Below the pieces are notes generated by a model, which had not been told where the DNA came from, searched no databases, and was given only the letters and a program-made list of their open reading frames with translations. 64,000 nt of DNA, taken from NCBI RefSeq assembly GCF_014779665.1, contig NZ_JACXYY010000008.1:186001-250000 (forward strand), written 5' to 3'. Position numbers and translations under genes: made by a program. The stretch is from Nocardioides hwasunensis (GTDB taxonomy: Bacteria; Actinomycetota; Actinomycetes; Propionibacteriales; Nocardioidaceae). Positions 25,993-35,098 of this stretch are shown one piece after another. Numbering within the stretch: the first letter of the stretch is position 1; each line of letters begins with the position of its first letter.

Positions 25993-27126
25993 TCACTCGT
26001 CCCGCTCCCCCGCGGTGAGCCGGCTCAGCTCGACCACCGCGCGCGCCCGCGCCTCGTCGTCGCCGGCCTGCTCGAACAGCTCGCGCTGCCGGCGCGCACC
26101 GGTGCCGTCGGCCAGCAGCCGCGCGATCCCTCGGGAGACGTGGTCGTGGTCGCCGGTGTCGTGCAGCGCGTCGTCCACGTGGTCGAGGAGCGCGGCCATC
26201 ACGTCGGCCGCGGGCCGGGCCTCCCCGGTCGGCGGGTGGACCAGGTCCGCGGTCAGCCCGTGTCGCCCGGCCCGCCAGCCGGCCAGCCGGACGAGCGGAG
26301 CGGGTACGTCCGGGGCGGGGACGCCGTCCGCCCACTCGCGCGCGGCGGTCTCCACCAGAGCCCGGGCCAGCGCGGCGACGACGACCGTGTCGCGGACGTC
26401 GAGGCAGACGTCGGCCGTGCGGATCTCGACCGTCGGGTGCTCGGCCGAGAGCCGGGCATCGGTGTAGACCTGCGCCTCGTCGAGCGGCACGTCGGTGGCG
26501 AGCATGGCGTCGACGTAGCGGCGGTAGCCGTCGGGGGTGCCGAGGACCGGCAGGGGCCCCGAGCTCGGCCAGCGCATCATCATCTGCGAGCGATAGCTCT
26601 CGTAGGCCGTGTCGAGCGACTGCGCCCACGGCGAGTTCGCACTGATCGCCAGCAGCAGGGGCACCCAGGTGCGGACCCGGTCGAGCACCCCGACGCCCTC
26701 GTCGTCCCCGGCCACCTCGACGTGCACGTGGCACCCGCAGACGAGCTGCTCGGCGACCATCAGCCCGTAGCGCCGCGCAAGCTCGTCGTAGCGCGGGGTG
26801 CGTTCGACCTCGGTGGCTCCCTGCAGCGGGGACGTGCCGGACGCGAGGATCCGCGCACCGACCTCCTCGGCGCCGGCGCGAGCGCGCTCACGCCAGGCCC
26901 GCAGCGCTTGGTCGAGGTCGGCCAGGCCCTCGAGCGGCGGGGTGTCGGTCTCGACCTGCGTCTTGTGCAGCTCGGGCCCGAGCGAGCCGCCGCTGTCGTC
27001 GCTGGGCGCCGCGTGGTCGACGGCGCCGGACTCCGCCGCGCGGATCACCTCGGAGGCGAGGTTGCGCGGCTCGCCCGACCGGGCATCGACGAGCAGGAGC
27101 TCCTCCTCCACTCCGACGCTCCGCAT
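25993..27126 (-). CDS. Carboxylate-amine ligase / glutamate-cysteine ligase family 2 (YbdK-like)
   Basis: A 377-residue ATP-dependent ligase of the GCS2 family. Landmarks are MRSVGVEEELLLVDARSGEP at the start, SDDSGGSLGPELHKTQVET (with E/D of the active site), the EQLVCGCHVHVEV histidine-containing strand, and HPTVEIRTADVCLD. It would join an amine or Cys to a glutamate-type carboxylate. In actinobacteria related enzymes serve ergothioneine or unknown roles; I cannot decide which. It is followed after 20 bp by the CPBP gene. Confidence 0.85.
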   Translation of the reverse strand: MRSVGVEEELLLVDARSGEPRNLASEVIRAAESGAVDHAAPSDDSGGSLGPELHKTQVETDTPPLEGLADLDQALRAWRERARAGAEEVGARILASGTSPLQGATEVERTPRYDELARRYGLMVAEQLVCGCHVHVEVAGDDEGVGVLDRVRTWVPLLLAISANSPWAQSLDTAYESYRSQMMMRWPSSGPLPVLGTPDGYRRYVDAMLATDVPLDEAQVYTDARLSAEHPTVEIRTADVCLDVRDTVVVAALARALVETAAREWADGVPAPDVPAPLVRLAGWRAGRHGLTADLVHPPTGEARPAADVMAALLDHVDDALHDTGDHDHVSRGIARLLADGTGARRQRELFEQAGDDEARARAVVELSRLTAGERDE

Positions 27127-27188
27127 GCCTCGATCCAACCACCGGGCCCGCACGGGCGCCCCATCCCTGGGGACCCCGGGCGCCGTGG

Positions 27189-28262
27189 TCAGCCCTCCTG
27201 CGGGGCCGCGAGCAGCTCGCGCACCCGCGGGACGACCTCCTCGCCGTAGAGCCGGATCGACTCCAGGCGCTGCTCGTGCGGCAGCGCGCCGACGGAGTAC
27301 TTCAGCTGGAAGCGCGACAGGCCGAGCGTCCGGGCGGCCCAGGCGATCTTCTGCGCGACCGTCTCGGGCGAACCGACGAAGAGCGCGCCCTGGGGGGAGG
27401 CGGCCTGCTCGAAGGCGATCCGGCTGTAGGGACCCCAGCCTCGCTCGCGGCCGATGCGGGTGACCAGCTCGGACTGGTGGGGATAGAGCTGCTCGCGCGC
27501 CTCGGCGTCGGTCGCGGCGATGTGGCCGGGTGAGTGCATGCCGATCGGCAGGTCGGGCATGGCGTACTCGACCAGGGCCCGTCGGTAGAGGTCGGCGAAC
27601 TGGACGAACGCCGCCGGCGACCCGCCGATGACGGCGAGCATCAGCGGCATGCCGTAGCGGGCCGCGCGCACGACGGACTGCGGAGTGCCGCCGACGCCGA
27701 TCCAGGCCGGCAGCTTGCCGGCGGCGGTCGTCGGGAAGACCGGCTGGTCGACGAGCGGCGTACGGATCGAGCCTTCCCACGACACGGGCTGCTCGGACTG
27801 CAGTGCGGCGAAGAGGTCGAGCTTCTCGGCGAAGAGCCGGTCGTAGTCGCCGAGGTCGAGGCCGAACAGGCCGAACGACTCGATGAACGACCCGCGGCCC
27901 AGCTGCACCTCGGCACGGCCGTGGGACACCGCGTCGAGGGTCGCGAAGCGCTCGTAGACGCGGATGGGGTCGTCGCTCGAGAGCACGGTGACGCCGGTGC
28001 CGAGGCGGATCCGCTCGGTCTGGCCCGCGATCGCGGCCAGGACGACGTCGGGCGCGGAGATCGCATAGTCGGGCCGGTGGTGCTCGCCGAGGCCGATGTA
28101 GTCGAGGCCGACCCGGTCGGCCAGGACCGCCTCGGCGACGACCTCGCGCAGCGTCTCGGCGTGGTTGCCGGGCGCCCCGTCGAGCGGCGCGTCACCGAAG
28201 GTGTCGAGGCCGAGCGAGATGTGCTCGCGCGTGCCGAGCACGGAGTGGTCGAAGTCGGTCAT
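27189..28262 (-). CDS. LLM-class flavin-dependent oxidoreductase
   Basis: A 357-residue luciferase-like TIM-barrel protein that uses FMNH2 or F420. Typical blocks: LADRVGLDYIGLGEHHRPDY, IRLGTGVTVLSSDDPIRVYE, GRAEVQLGRGSF and KIAWAARTLGLSRFQLKYSVG. GAGGAG lies 7 bases before the ATG at 28262. It stands alone, 62 bp upstream of the GCS2-family gene. The gap upstream (28263-28344) holds TTCAACTA on the minus strand, which may be part of an operator, but this is weak. Confidence 0.88.
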   Translation of the reverse strand: MTDFDHSVLGTREHISLGLDTFGDAPLDGAPGNHAETLREVVAEAVLADRVGLDYIGLGEHHRPDYAISAPDVVLAAIAGQTERIRLGTGVTVLSSDDPIRVYERFATLDAVSHGRAEVQLGRGSFIESFGLFGLDLGDYDRLFAEKLDLFAALQSEQPVSWEGSIRTPLVDQPVFPTTAAGKLPAWIGVGGTPQSVVRAARYGMPLMLAVIGGSPAAFVQFADLYRRALVEYAMPDLPIGMHSPGHIAATDAEAREQLYPHQSELVTRIGRERGWGPYSRIAFEQAASPQGALFVGSPETVAQKIAWAARTLGLSRFQLKYSVGALPHEQRLESIRLYGEEVVPRVRELLAAPQEG

Positions 28263-28344
28263 GTCGGCTCCTCACAGGTAGTTGAACGATGAACCACGAG
28301 GTCACGCCGTCCATTCCCGCGCTGAAGTGAGGGTGCACGGGGGA

Positions 28345-28830
28345 TCAGGCCTGCTCGAGCTCGGCCTTCATCGTCGCGAGGGTGCGACGGATGTTGCCGC
28401 GCTGGAAGTCGGCGAACACCTTGCCGCCGGTCGCCGCGCGGTCGAACGCGCCGGCGAGCCAGTCGGGCCAGGCCGTACGTCCGTCGGTCCAGGTCTCCGT
28501 GACCCGGGTGCCGCCGTCGACCGGCTCGAAGTCGTAGGCCCAGGTGGCGATACGGCCGCCGAGCACGGGCCGGCCCACCCCGATCTTGCGGACGTGGAAG
28601 ACGAAGCGCCGACCGCGGTCGGACTCGGCCACCACGCACTGGGTGATCCAGCGGGCGCGGCCGCGACGGTTGGTGCCGTCGAAGACCTCGCCCGCCTCGA
28701 GCGGACGGCCGGACTCGTTCGTGGCCCCGGTGTTCTCCGGGCTCCACCGCGGCATCTGCGTCGGGTCGGCGACCTGGGTCCAGATCGTCAGCGGATCGAC
28801 GTCGATGATCACGCTGTCGCTGACCTGCAT
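28345..28830 (-). CDS. SRPBCC-family protein
   Basis: A 161-residue START-like protein: VSDSVIIDVDPLTIWTQVAD at the start, GRARWITQCVVAESD and FEPVDGGTRVTETW in the barrel, a long C-terminal helix (RNIRRTLATMKAELEQA-like). A GTG at 28842 with a good GGGGAG site 7 bases upstream is an equally plausible start; it would add four residues. It follows the DEAD-box helicase gene by about 25-37 bp on the same strand. The ligand is unknown. Confidence 0.78.
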   Translation of the reverse strand: MQVSDSVIIDVDPLTIWTQVADPTQMPRWSPENTGATNESGRPLEAGEVFDGTNRRGRARWITQCVVAESDRGRRFVFHVRKIGVGRPVLGGRIATWAYDFEPVDGGTRVTETWTDGRTAWPDWLAGAFDRAATGGKVFADFQRGNIRRTLATMKAELEQA

Positions 28831-28867
28831 GGTGCGACTCACCGCAGTGCTCCCCGACCCGGACGCG

Positions 28868-30397
28868 TCAGCGGCCGCGGCTGAAGGACGAGGCGCTGTG
28901 GCCGCCGGAGCGACCGGACTGACCGCCCTGGCCACCGCCCTGTCCGCCGCCGGAGCGACGACGACGGTTGCCGCCACCACCCTGGCCGCCGCCAGCACCC
29001 TGGCCGGCACCCGGTCCGCCGCCGGAGCGTCGACGCTGGCCACCGCCACCGCCGGCGGACGCACCGGCGCCGCTCTCGGTGGTGTACGTCGTCGGGTTGC
29101 CCCGACGCGACTGGCCATTGGTCTGGCCGCTGCGGCGGGCGCGCTTGCGCTGGGCGTTGGCGCCGTTCGAACGACCGCCACCACCACCCCCGCCGTTCGT
29201 GGTCGGGACCTCGACGACGAGGCCTCCGGGCACGAGCGTCCGCTCGCCGGGAGCGAGCTGGACCAGCACCGGGTGGTCGGGACCGTTGACCTTGGTGGTG
29301 ACCGGCTTGATGCCGGCCTGACGGGTCAGGTCGCGCACGTCGCGCTGCTGCTCGTCGGTCATCAGGGTGATCACGGTGCCCTCGTTGCCCGCACGCGCCG
29401 TACGACCCGAGCGGTGCAGGTAGGCCTTGTGCTCCACCGGCGGGTCGGCGTGCACGACGAGCGCCACGTCGTCGACGTGGATGCCGCGCGCGGCGATGTC
29501 GGTGGCGACCAGCGTCGTGGCGTGGCCGGCGTGGAAGGCCTCCATGTTGCGGGTGCGCGCGTTCTGCGACAGGTTGCCGTGCAGCTCGACGCTCGGCACG
29601 CCGGACTTGTTGAGCTGGCGGGCCAGCGCCTTGGCGCCGTACTTGGTGCGGGTGAAGACGACCGTGCGGCCGGGCGCGCTGGTCAGGTCGACCAGCACCG
29701 GAACGCGCTGCTCGCGCGAGAGGTGCAGCACGTGGTGGTGCATCGTGGCGACCGGCGACTGTGCCGAGTCGGCCTCGTGGGTGACCGCGTTGGTGAGGAA
29801 CCGCTTGACCAGGACGTCGATCGCCTTGTCGAGCGTGGCCGAGAACAGCATCCGCTGACCCGACTGCGGGGTCTTGTCCATGATGCGGCGCACGCCGGGC
29901 AGGAAGCCCAGGTCGGCCATGTGGTCGGCCTCGTCGAGGATGGTGATCTCTACGGCGGACAGGTCGGCGTAGCCCTGACCCATGAGGTCCTCGAGGCGAC
30001 CCGGGCAGGCGAGGACGATGTCGACGCCCTTCTTGAGCGCGGTGGTCTGCGGGCCCTGGCCGACGCCGCCGTAGACGACGACGGTCGTCAGACCGGCCGA
30101 CTTGGCGAGCGGGAGCAGGGCGGCGTGGATCTGGCCGACCAGCTCGCGCGTCGGCGCGAGGATCAGCGCGCGCGGCTTGCGCGGCATGGCCGGCAGCTTG
30201 CTGGCGTCGAGCCGGGCGACCAGCGGGAGCAGGAAGCCGTACGTCTTGCCCGAGCCGGTGCGGCCACGGCCCAGGACGTCGCGGCCGGCGAGGCTGTCAG
30301 GGAGCGTCGCGGCTTGGATGGGGGTGGGGGTGGTGATGCCCTGCTGCTCCAGGATCTGGACGAGCGAGGAGGGCACGCCGAGTTCGGCGAAGTTCAT
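28868..30397 (-). CDS. DEAD-box RNA helicase with RGG-rich tail
   Basis: A 509-residue helicase. The Q-motif region TPTPIQAATLPDSLAGRDVL leads to Walker A GRTGSGKT at 45-52, then PTRELVGQIH, GGVGQGPQTTAL, DEADHMADLGFL near 165, FSATLDKAI, and the second RecA domain with VFTRTKYGAKAL, ATDIAARGIHVDDV and HRSGRTARAGNEG. The last 130 residues are disordered, with repeats of Gly, Arg, Gln and Ser (RRRSGGGQGGGQGG), which bind RNA non-specifically. It likely unwinds RNA at low temperature or in mRNA decay. The ATG at 30397 has only a weak site (GAAAGCAACTC), and about 290 bp of leader lie upstream. Confidence 0.92.
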   Translation of the reverse strand: MNFAELGVPSSLVQILEQQGITTPTPIQAATLPDSLAGRDVLGRGRTGSGKTYGFLLPLVARLDASKLPAMPRKPRALILAPTRELVGQIHAALLPLAKSAGLTTVVVYGGVGQGPQTTALKKGVDIVLACPGRLEDLMGQGYADLSAVEITILDEADHMADLGFLPGVRRIMDKTPQSGQRMLFSATLDKAIDVLVKRFLTNAVTHEADSAQSPVATMHHHVLHLSREQRVPVLVDLTSAPGRTVVFTRTKYGAKALARQLNKSGVPSVELHGNLSQNARTRNMEAFHAGHATTLVATDIAARGIHVDDVALVVHADPPVEHKAYLHRSGRTARAGNEGTVITLMTDEQQRDVRDLTRQAGIKPVTTKVNGPDHPVLVQLAPGERTLVPGGLVVEVPTTNGGGGGGGRSNGANAQRKRARRSGQTNGQSRRGNPTTYTTESGAGASAGGGGGQRRRSGGGPGAGQGAGGGQGGGGNRRRRSGGGQGGGQGGQSGRSGGHSASSFSRGR

Positions 30398-30651
30398 GTG
30401 AGTTGCTTTCGGTTGGCGTCTCGCCACCGTGAGCCGGCCTGCGTCAGAGCGGGCGGCGTACGTGCCTCAGAAGTGAGGGAGATGCCCGCATGTGTCTGGC
30501 GGGATCTGCGCCCGGGGCAAGACCGGCCGGGCGACTGTGGGCACAACGTTACTGGGACGGGTGGTGTTCCCGTGAATCGGGTGTCGTGTGACCTGCGTCC
30601 GCCTCGCCCGGCGCACCATCCCTGTGGTCGGAGTGGGTCGGGCGCCTCGCG
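30398..30651. other. Intergenic leader region without recognizable genes
   Basis: The 289-bp gap between the divergent helicase and ArsR genes. Apart from the ArsR promoter at its right end, I see a short perfect hairpin CCTCA-GAAG-TGAGG (30465-30478) in what would be the helicase leader, a frequent place for cold-shock control in RNA-helicase genes. No other gene is visible. Confidence 0.4.
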
Positions 30652-30684
30652 TTGCCGCGTACATCGATGAGTGTCAATATTGAC
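30652..30684 (+). promoter_or_regulatory. ArsR promoter with perfect 12-bp operator
   Basis: TTGCCG (30652-30657) and CAATAT (30675-30680) are 17 bp apart; the -10 ends 7 positions before the GTG at 30687, so the mRNA should be leaderless. GTCAATATTGAC at 30673-30684 is a perfect palindrome over the -10 and next to the start codon, the expected place for an ArsR/SmtB repressor. Confidence 0.7.
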
Positions 30685-30686
30685 CT

Positions 30687-31043
30687 GTGTCGAAGTCCCA
30701 GCTGACCCTCACCCCCGTCGAGACAGCCGCGTGCTGCTCCCCGCTGCTGCGCGAGCCGCTGTCGTGGGCGCAGGCCGAGCAGGTGATGCCGCTCATCAAG
30801 GCGCTGGCGGACCCGGTGCGGCTGCGGCTGGTGTCGATCGTGGCCGCGAGCGAGGGCGGCGAGGCGTGCGTGTGCGACCTCAACGACGCCTTCGACCTGT
30901 CGCAGCCGACCATCAGCCACCACCTCAAGGTGCTGCACGAGGCGGGCCTGCTCGACCGGACCAAGCGAGGCGTGTGGGTCTACTACGCCGTGCGCCGTGA
31001 GGTGCTGGCCGACGTCGCAGCCCTCCTCGGCGGCGGCGCATGA
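30687..31043 (+). CDS. arsR: Arsenic-responsive ArsR-family repressor
   Basis: A 118-residue ArsR/SmtB regulator. The winged helix is typical: ALADPVRLRLVSIVAASEGG, then ACVCDLNDAFDLSQPTISHHLKVL and WVYYAV. The CVCDL motif in the recognition region carries the cysteines that bind As(III) in ArsR proteins, and an extra Cys pair (ACCSP) is at residues 15-17. The GTG at 30687 is supported by the promoter spacing. It overlaps the Acr3 gene by 4 bp and so heads an arsenic operon it most likely represses. Confidence 0.93.
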   Translation: MSKSQLTLTPVETAACCSPLLREPLSWAQAEQVMPLIKALADPVRLRLVSIVAASEGGEACVCDLNDAFDLSQPTISHHLKVLHEAGLLDRTKRGVWVYYAVRREVLADVAALLGGGA

Positions 31044-32128
31044 GCGCTCGCGGCGGCGAGGTCGTCGAACGACTCTCGGGACTCGACCGCTTCCTGCCGG
31101 TGTGGATAGGGCTGGCCATGGTGGCCGGTCTGCTGCTCGGGCGTACGGTCCCGGGTCTCGACGCGGCGCTCTCGGCGGTGGAGGTCGACGGCATCTCGCT
31201 GCCCATCGCCGTCGGGCTCTTGGTGATGATGTACCCCGTCCTCGCCAAGGTGCGCTACGACCGGCTCGGTGCGGTGACCTCCGACCGGCGCCTGCTGGTG
31301 GCGTCGCTGGTGCTGAACTGGGTGCTCGGCCCGGCCCTCATGTTCGCCCTCGCCTGGCTGCTGCTGCCCGACCTGCCCGACTACCGGACCGGGCTGATCA
31401 TCGTCGGGCTGGCGCGCTGCATCGCGATGGTCGTCATCTGGAACGACCTCGCGTGCGGCGATCGGGAGGCCGCTGCGGTCCTGGTCGCGATCAACTCGGT
31501 CTTCCAGGTGCTCGCCTTCGCCGGCCTCGGGTGGTTCTACCTCGAGGGGCTGCCCGGATGGCTCGGTCTGCCCGGTGCCGCACTGGCCGTGTCGGCATGG
31601 CAGATCGCGGTGTCGGTCCTGGTCTTCCTCGGCGTGCCCCTCCTGCTCGGCTGGCTGTCGCGCACATGGGGGGAGCGGCTGCGCGGCCGCCAGTGGTACG
31701 AGTCGGCGTTCCTGCCCAGGATCGGGCCGTGGGCGCTGATCGGGCTCCTCTTCACGATCGTGGTGCTCTTCGCACTCCAGGGCGAGCAGGTGACCAGCCA
31801 CCCCCTCGACGTCGCCCGGATCGCCCTCCCGCTACTGGCCTACTTCGCGCTGATGTGGGGCGGCGGATTCCTGCTCGGACACCTGCTCGCGATGTCGTAC
31901 GCCCGCACCACCACGCTGGCCTTCACCGCCGCGGGAAACAACTTCGAGCTCGCGATCGCGGTGTCGATCGCGACCTTCGGGGTCACCTCAGGCCAGGCGC
32001 TGGCGGGCGTCGTCGGACCCCTCATCGAGGTGCCCGTGCTCGTCGGCCTGGTCTACGTCAGCCTCGCCCTGCGCGACCGCTTCGACGACCCGTCCCGTGC
32101 CGTCCCGATCCAGGAGCCCGTCCGTTGA
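31040..32128 (+). CDS. acr3: Arsenite efflux permease, ACR3 family
   Basis: A 362-residue membrane protein with about ten helices. The ACR3 signature GLARCIAMVVIWNDLACGD at about residues 129-147 contains the Cys that binds arsenite; GLGWFYL, GPWALIGLLFTIVVLFALQG and TAAGNNFELAIAVSIATFG are further family blocks. It expels As(III). The ATG at 31040 overlaps the ArsR stop; the stop overlaps the ArsC start. Symbol arsB is also used for such genes. Confidence 0.93.
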   Translation: MSARGGEVVERLSGLDRFLPVWIGLAMVAGLLLGRTVPGLDAALSAVEVDGISLPIAVGLLVMMYPVLAKVRYDRLGAVTSDRRLLVASLVLNWVLGPALMFALAWLLLPDLPDYRTGLIIVGLARCIAMVVIWNDLACGDREAAAVLVAINSVFQVLAFAGLGWFYLEGLPGWLGLPGAALAVSAWQIAVSVLVFLGVPLLLGWLSRTWGERLRGRQWYESAFLPRIGPWALIGLLFTIVVLFALQGEQVTSHPLDVARIALPLLAYFALMWGGGFLLGHLLAMSYARTTTLAFTAAGNNFELAIAVSIATFGVTSGQALAGVVGPLIEVPVLVGLVYVSLALRDRFDDPSRAVPIQEPVR

Positions 32129-32520
32129 CCACGACCACCGTCCTCTTCGTCTGCGTGCACAACGCCGGCCGGTCCCAGATGGCCGCCGGCTGGCTGCGAC
32201 ACCTCGCGGGCGACCGCGTGCGGGTGCTGTCGGCCGGCTCGGCGCCGGCCGGCTCGATCAACCCCGTCGCCGTCGAGGCGATGGCCGAGGTCGGCATCGA
32301 CATCGCCGGACGCCAGCCCGAGCTGCTCAGCGACGCCGCGGTGGAGGCGTCCGACGTCGTCATCACGATGGGGTGCGGCGACGCGTGCCCCTTCCACCCC
32401 GGCAGGCGCTACGAGGACTGGGCGCTCGACGACCCGGCCGGACAGGGCATCGAGGCCGTGCGCCCGATCCGCGACGAGATCAGGCGTCGCGTCGAGGAGC
32501 TCGTCGCCTCGCTGCGCTGA
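32125..32520 (+). CDS. arsC: Arsenate reductase (low-molecular-weight phosphatase type)
   Basis: A 131-residue ArsC that reduces As(V) to As(III) for export by Acr3. The P-loop VCVHNAGRSQ has Cys10 and Arg16 (C-x5-R), followed by VLSAGSAPAG and DVVITMGCGDACPFHPG with more cysteines and a C-terminal region EDWALDDPAGQG. The start is TTG at 32125, which overlaps the Acr3 stop (TTGA); no other start fits the conserved N-terminus. It ends the arsenic operon. Confidence 0.9.
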   Translation: MTTTTVLFVCVHNAGRSQMAAGWLRHLAGDRVRVLSAGSAPAGSINPVAVEAMAEVGIDIAGRQPELLSDAAVEASDVVITMGCGDACPFHPGRRYEDWALDDPAGQGIEAVRPIRDEIRRRVEELVASLR

Positions 32521-32568
32521 CGTCGGGGCTGATTGCCGGAGCCTGCACGGCGTACGACGTGTCGCGGC

Positions 32569-33612
32569 TCAGGCGCTGTCGCGGCGCACCAGCGCCGGCG
32601 GGATGATCAGCCGCATCGGGTGGCTGCCCTCGGCCTGGTCGACCCGCTCGAGGAGCAGGCGGGTGGCGCGCTCGGCCATCGCCACCACCGGCTGGCGCAC
32701 GGTCGTGAGGGTGGGGGTGGTGCGCTCGGCGACACCGAGGTCGTCGAAGCCGACCACGGCGACGTCGTCGGGCACCCGACGGCCGAGCTCGGCGAGCACC
32801 CGCAGGGCGCCGGCGGCCATCAGGTCGGAGGCGACGACGAGACCGTCGAGATCGGGGTGGCGCTCCATCAGCGCACGCGTGGCGTGCACGCCGCTCTCCT
32901 CGGTGAAGTCGCCGTGCTCGACCGCGTCCGCGGCGAGGCCCGCCGCGGTCATCGCCTGGCGCCAGCCGGCCAGCCGGTCGGCCGCGGCGGTCATGTCGGA
33001 GGGTCCCGCGACGGTGCCGATGCGGGTGCGTCCACCGGTGATGAGCAGCTCGGTCACCTCGCGCTCACCGGCGGTGTTGTCCACGTCGACGTAGGCGACC
33101 CGGTCACCGCCGGTCCACGGCCGGCCGCCGAACACGCAAGGCAGGCCGATGTCGGAGAGGTGCTCGGCGAGCCGGTCGTCGCGGTGGTGGGAGACCACGA
33201 GCGCCCCGTCGACGTGGCGTCCGGTGAGGTAGCGCAGGGTGCGCGCGGTCGAGGCTCCCGGCCGGGCGAGCAGCAGCACGAGCTGGATGTCGCGCTCCCC
33301 CAGCACCCGGGTGACGCCGCGCAGGGTGCCGGCGAAGAAGGGGTCGGTGAACACCCGGTCGTCGGGCTCGGGCACCACGACCGCGATCGAGTCCGTACGC
33401 CGGGTGACCAGGCTGCGGGCCGCGGGGTTGGGGACGTATCCCAGGGTGCGGACGGCGAGGTCGACCGCCGACTGCGCGCGCGGGCTGACCCGCTGGCCAC
33501 CGTTGATCGCGCGCGAGGCGGTGGCCCGGGAGACACCGGCGACCCGGGCGACCTCGTCGAGGGTGGGCGAGCCCGATCCCGACTGCGGCCGAACGCTGTT
33601 CACGCGCGCCAC
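32569..33612 (-). CDS. cebR: LacI-family regulator, CebR-like
   Basis: A 347-residue repressor. The HTH and hinge are TLDEVARVAGVSRATASRAI, then QRVSPRAQSAVDLAVRTLGY and PAARSLVTRRTDSIAVVVPE. The C-terminal ligand domain resembles a periplasmic binding protein. GGAGGA lies 5 bases before the GTG at 33612. It starts one base after the beta-glucosidase stop, in the order seen in Streptomyces ceb loci. Matching operators (TGRGAGCGCTTCCA) lie at 38307-38320 and 38395-38408, close to the CebR site TGGGAGCGCTCCCA known from Streptomyces. Ligand: probably cellobiose. Confidence 0.88.
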   Translation of the reverse strand: MARVNSVRPQSGSGSPTLDEVARVAGVSRATASRAINGGQRVSPRAQSAVDLAVRTLGYVPNPAARSLVTRRTDSIAVVVPEPDDRVFTDPFFAGTLRGVTRVLGERDIQLVLLLARPGASTARTLRYLTGRHVDGALVVSHHRDDRLAEHLSDIGLPCVFGGRPWTGGDRVAYVDVDNTAGEREVTELLITGGRTRIGTVAGPSDMTAAADRLAGWRQAMTAAGLAADAVEHGDFTEESGVHATRALMERHPDLDGLVVASDLMAAGALRVLAELGRRVPDDVAVVGFDDLGVAERTTPTLTTVRQPVVAMAERATRLLLERVDQAEGSHPMRLIIPPALVRRDSA

Positions 33613-33613
33613 G

Positions 33614-35098
33614 CTAGTCCTCCACCACCCCGGGGGGTGACAGCACTCCGGTGCGAGCCAGGTCGGCGTACCAGCGCGCGCTCGACTTGGGCGTGCGCAC
33701 CAAGGTGTCGTAGTCGACGTGGACCAGCCCGAACCGCTTGAGGTAGCCGAAGGCCCACTCGAAGTTGTCGCAGAAGGACCACTGGTAGAAGCCGCGGACG
33801 TCGACCCCCTTCTCGATCGCGCCGTGCACCGCACGGAGATAGGCGTCGAGGAAGGCGATCCGGTCGGGGTCGTGCACCTCGCCGTCGTCGCCCACCCGGT
33901 CGTCGAACGCCGCACCGGTCTCGGTGAGGTAGATCGGGAGTCGCGGGTAGTCGTCGTGGAGTCGACGCAGGAGCCGGTGCAGTCCGTCGGGCTGGATCTC
34001 CCAGCCCATCGCGGTGACGGGCAGGCCGCGGCTCGGGAAGGTGACGTGCTCGGAGCCCACGAAGGGCGACAGCGAGACCCGGTCGGGATGGTCGGCGCCG
34101 ATACCGGTGACGTCGGTGCGCGGGTGACCGGAGACCTCGTCGCCGTGGTAGTAGTTCACGCCCAGCACGTCGATCGGCGTCGAGATGACCGACAGGTCGC
34201 CGTCGCGCACGACGTCGGTCCAGGGGCGGCCGTGCCAGGTGAGGTCGGCGGTGTCCTCGAGGACGTCGGCGGGGTAGGACCCGCGGAGGATCGGGTCGAG
34301 GAAGACCCGGTTGTGCAGCCCGTCGATGCGGCGCGCGGCGTCCACGTCGACCGGGTCGGCCGGGTCGCTCGGGTCGGGCACGGTGAGGTTGAGGCTGAGT
34401 CCGAGCCGGTCTGCGCCGCGGCCGCGCAGCTCCTGCGTCGCCAGCCCGTGCGCGAGCAGCAGGTGGTGCGCGGCCACCAGTCCGGCCGCGCCCTCCTGGC
34501 GCCCGGGCGCGTGGTGGCCGGCCGAGTAGCCCAGGAACGCCGAGCACCACGGCTCGTTGAGGGTCGTCCAGGTCGGCACCCGGTCGCCGAGCGCCTCGTG
34601 CACCGAGATGGCGTAGTCGACGAAGCGGTGTGCGGTGTCGCGGTTGGTCCAGCCGCCGGCGTCCTCGAGCGTCTGCGGCAGGTCCCAGTGGTAGAGCGTC
34701 AGCCACGGCGCGATGCCGCGGGAGAGCAGCTCGTCGACGAGCCGGTCGTAGAACGCGAGCCCGGCCGGGTTGACCTCGCCGGCGTCGGGCCGCACGCGGG
34801 GCCAGGAGACCGAGAAGCGGTACGACGTCGCGCCGAGCTCGGCCAGCAGGGCCACGTCGGCGGGCATCCGGTGGTAGTGGTCGACGGCCACCTCACCGGT
34901 GTCGCCGTTGATGACCGCGCCGGGAATCGCGGAGAACGTGTCCCAGATCGACGGCGTACGTCCGTCCTCGGCGACGGCTCCCTCGATCTGGTAGGACGCG
35001 GTCGCCATCCCCCAGACGAAGTCCGACGGGAAGCGGACCTCGCCCGTGGGCACGACGTAGGTGGCCGGATCCAGGAAGGTCCTGCTCTGCACGCTCAT
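33614..35098 (-). CDS. bglC: GH1 beta-glucosidase
   Basis: A 494-residue family-1 glycosidase without signal peptide, so cytoplasmic. The start blocks are FVWGMATASYQIEGAVAEDG and SRFSVSWPRV-like text (RFSVSWPRVRPDAG); the acid/base Glu is in TTLNEPWCSAFLGY at about residue 178, and the nucleophile Glu in PIYLTETGAAFDD near 400, followed by DVRGFYQWSFCDNFEWAFGY. It splits imported cellobiose to glucose. It overlaps the permease gene by 4 bp and precedes CebR by one base. Confidence 0.93.
   Translation of the reverse strand: MSVQSRTFLDPATYVVPTGEVRFPSDFVWGMATASYQIEGAVAEDGRTPSIWDTFSAIPGAVINGDTGEVAVDHYHRMPADVALLAELGATSYRFSVSWPRVRPDAGEVNPAGLAFYDRLVDELLSRGIAPWLTLYHWDLPQTLEDAGGWTNRDTAHRFVDYAISVHEALGDRVPTWTTLNEPWCSAFLGYSAGHHAPGRQEGAAGLVAAHHLLLAHGLATQELRGRGADRLGLSLNLTVPDPSDPADPVDVDAARRIDGLHNRVFLDPILRGSYPADVLEDTADLTWHGRPWTDVVRDGDLSVISTPIDVLGVNYYHGDEVSGHPRTDVTGIGADHPDRVSLSPFVGSEHVTFPSRGLPVTAMGWEIQPDGLHRLLRRLHDDYPRLPIYLTETGAAFDDRVGDDGEVHDPDRIAFLDAYLRAVHGAIEKGVDVRGFYQWSFCDNFEWAFGYLKRFGLVHVDYDTLVRTPKSSARWYADLARTGVLSPPGVVED

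Noticed and set aside
28263..28344. MarR-type operator upstream of the LLM oxidoreductase gene
   Set aside because: Only loose GTTCA direct repeats and TTCAACTA are seen; there is no convincing inverted repeat and no adjoining regulator.
30467..30664. Minus-strand frame of 65 codons in the helicase/ArsR gap
   Set aside because: Composition and lack of a ribosome-binding site do not support a gene; it overlaps the ArsR -35.
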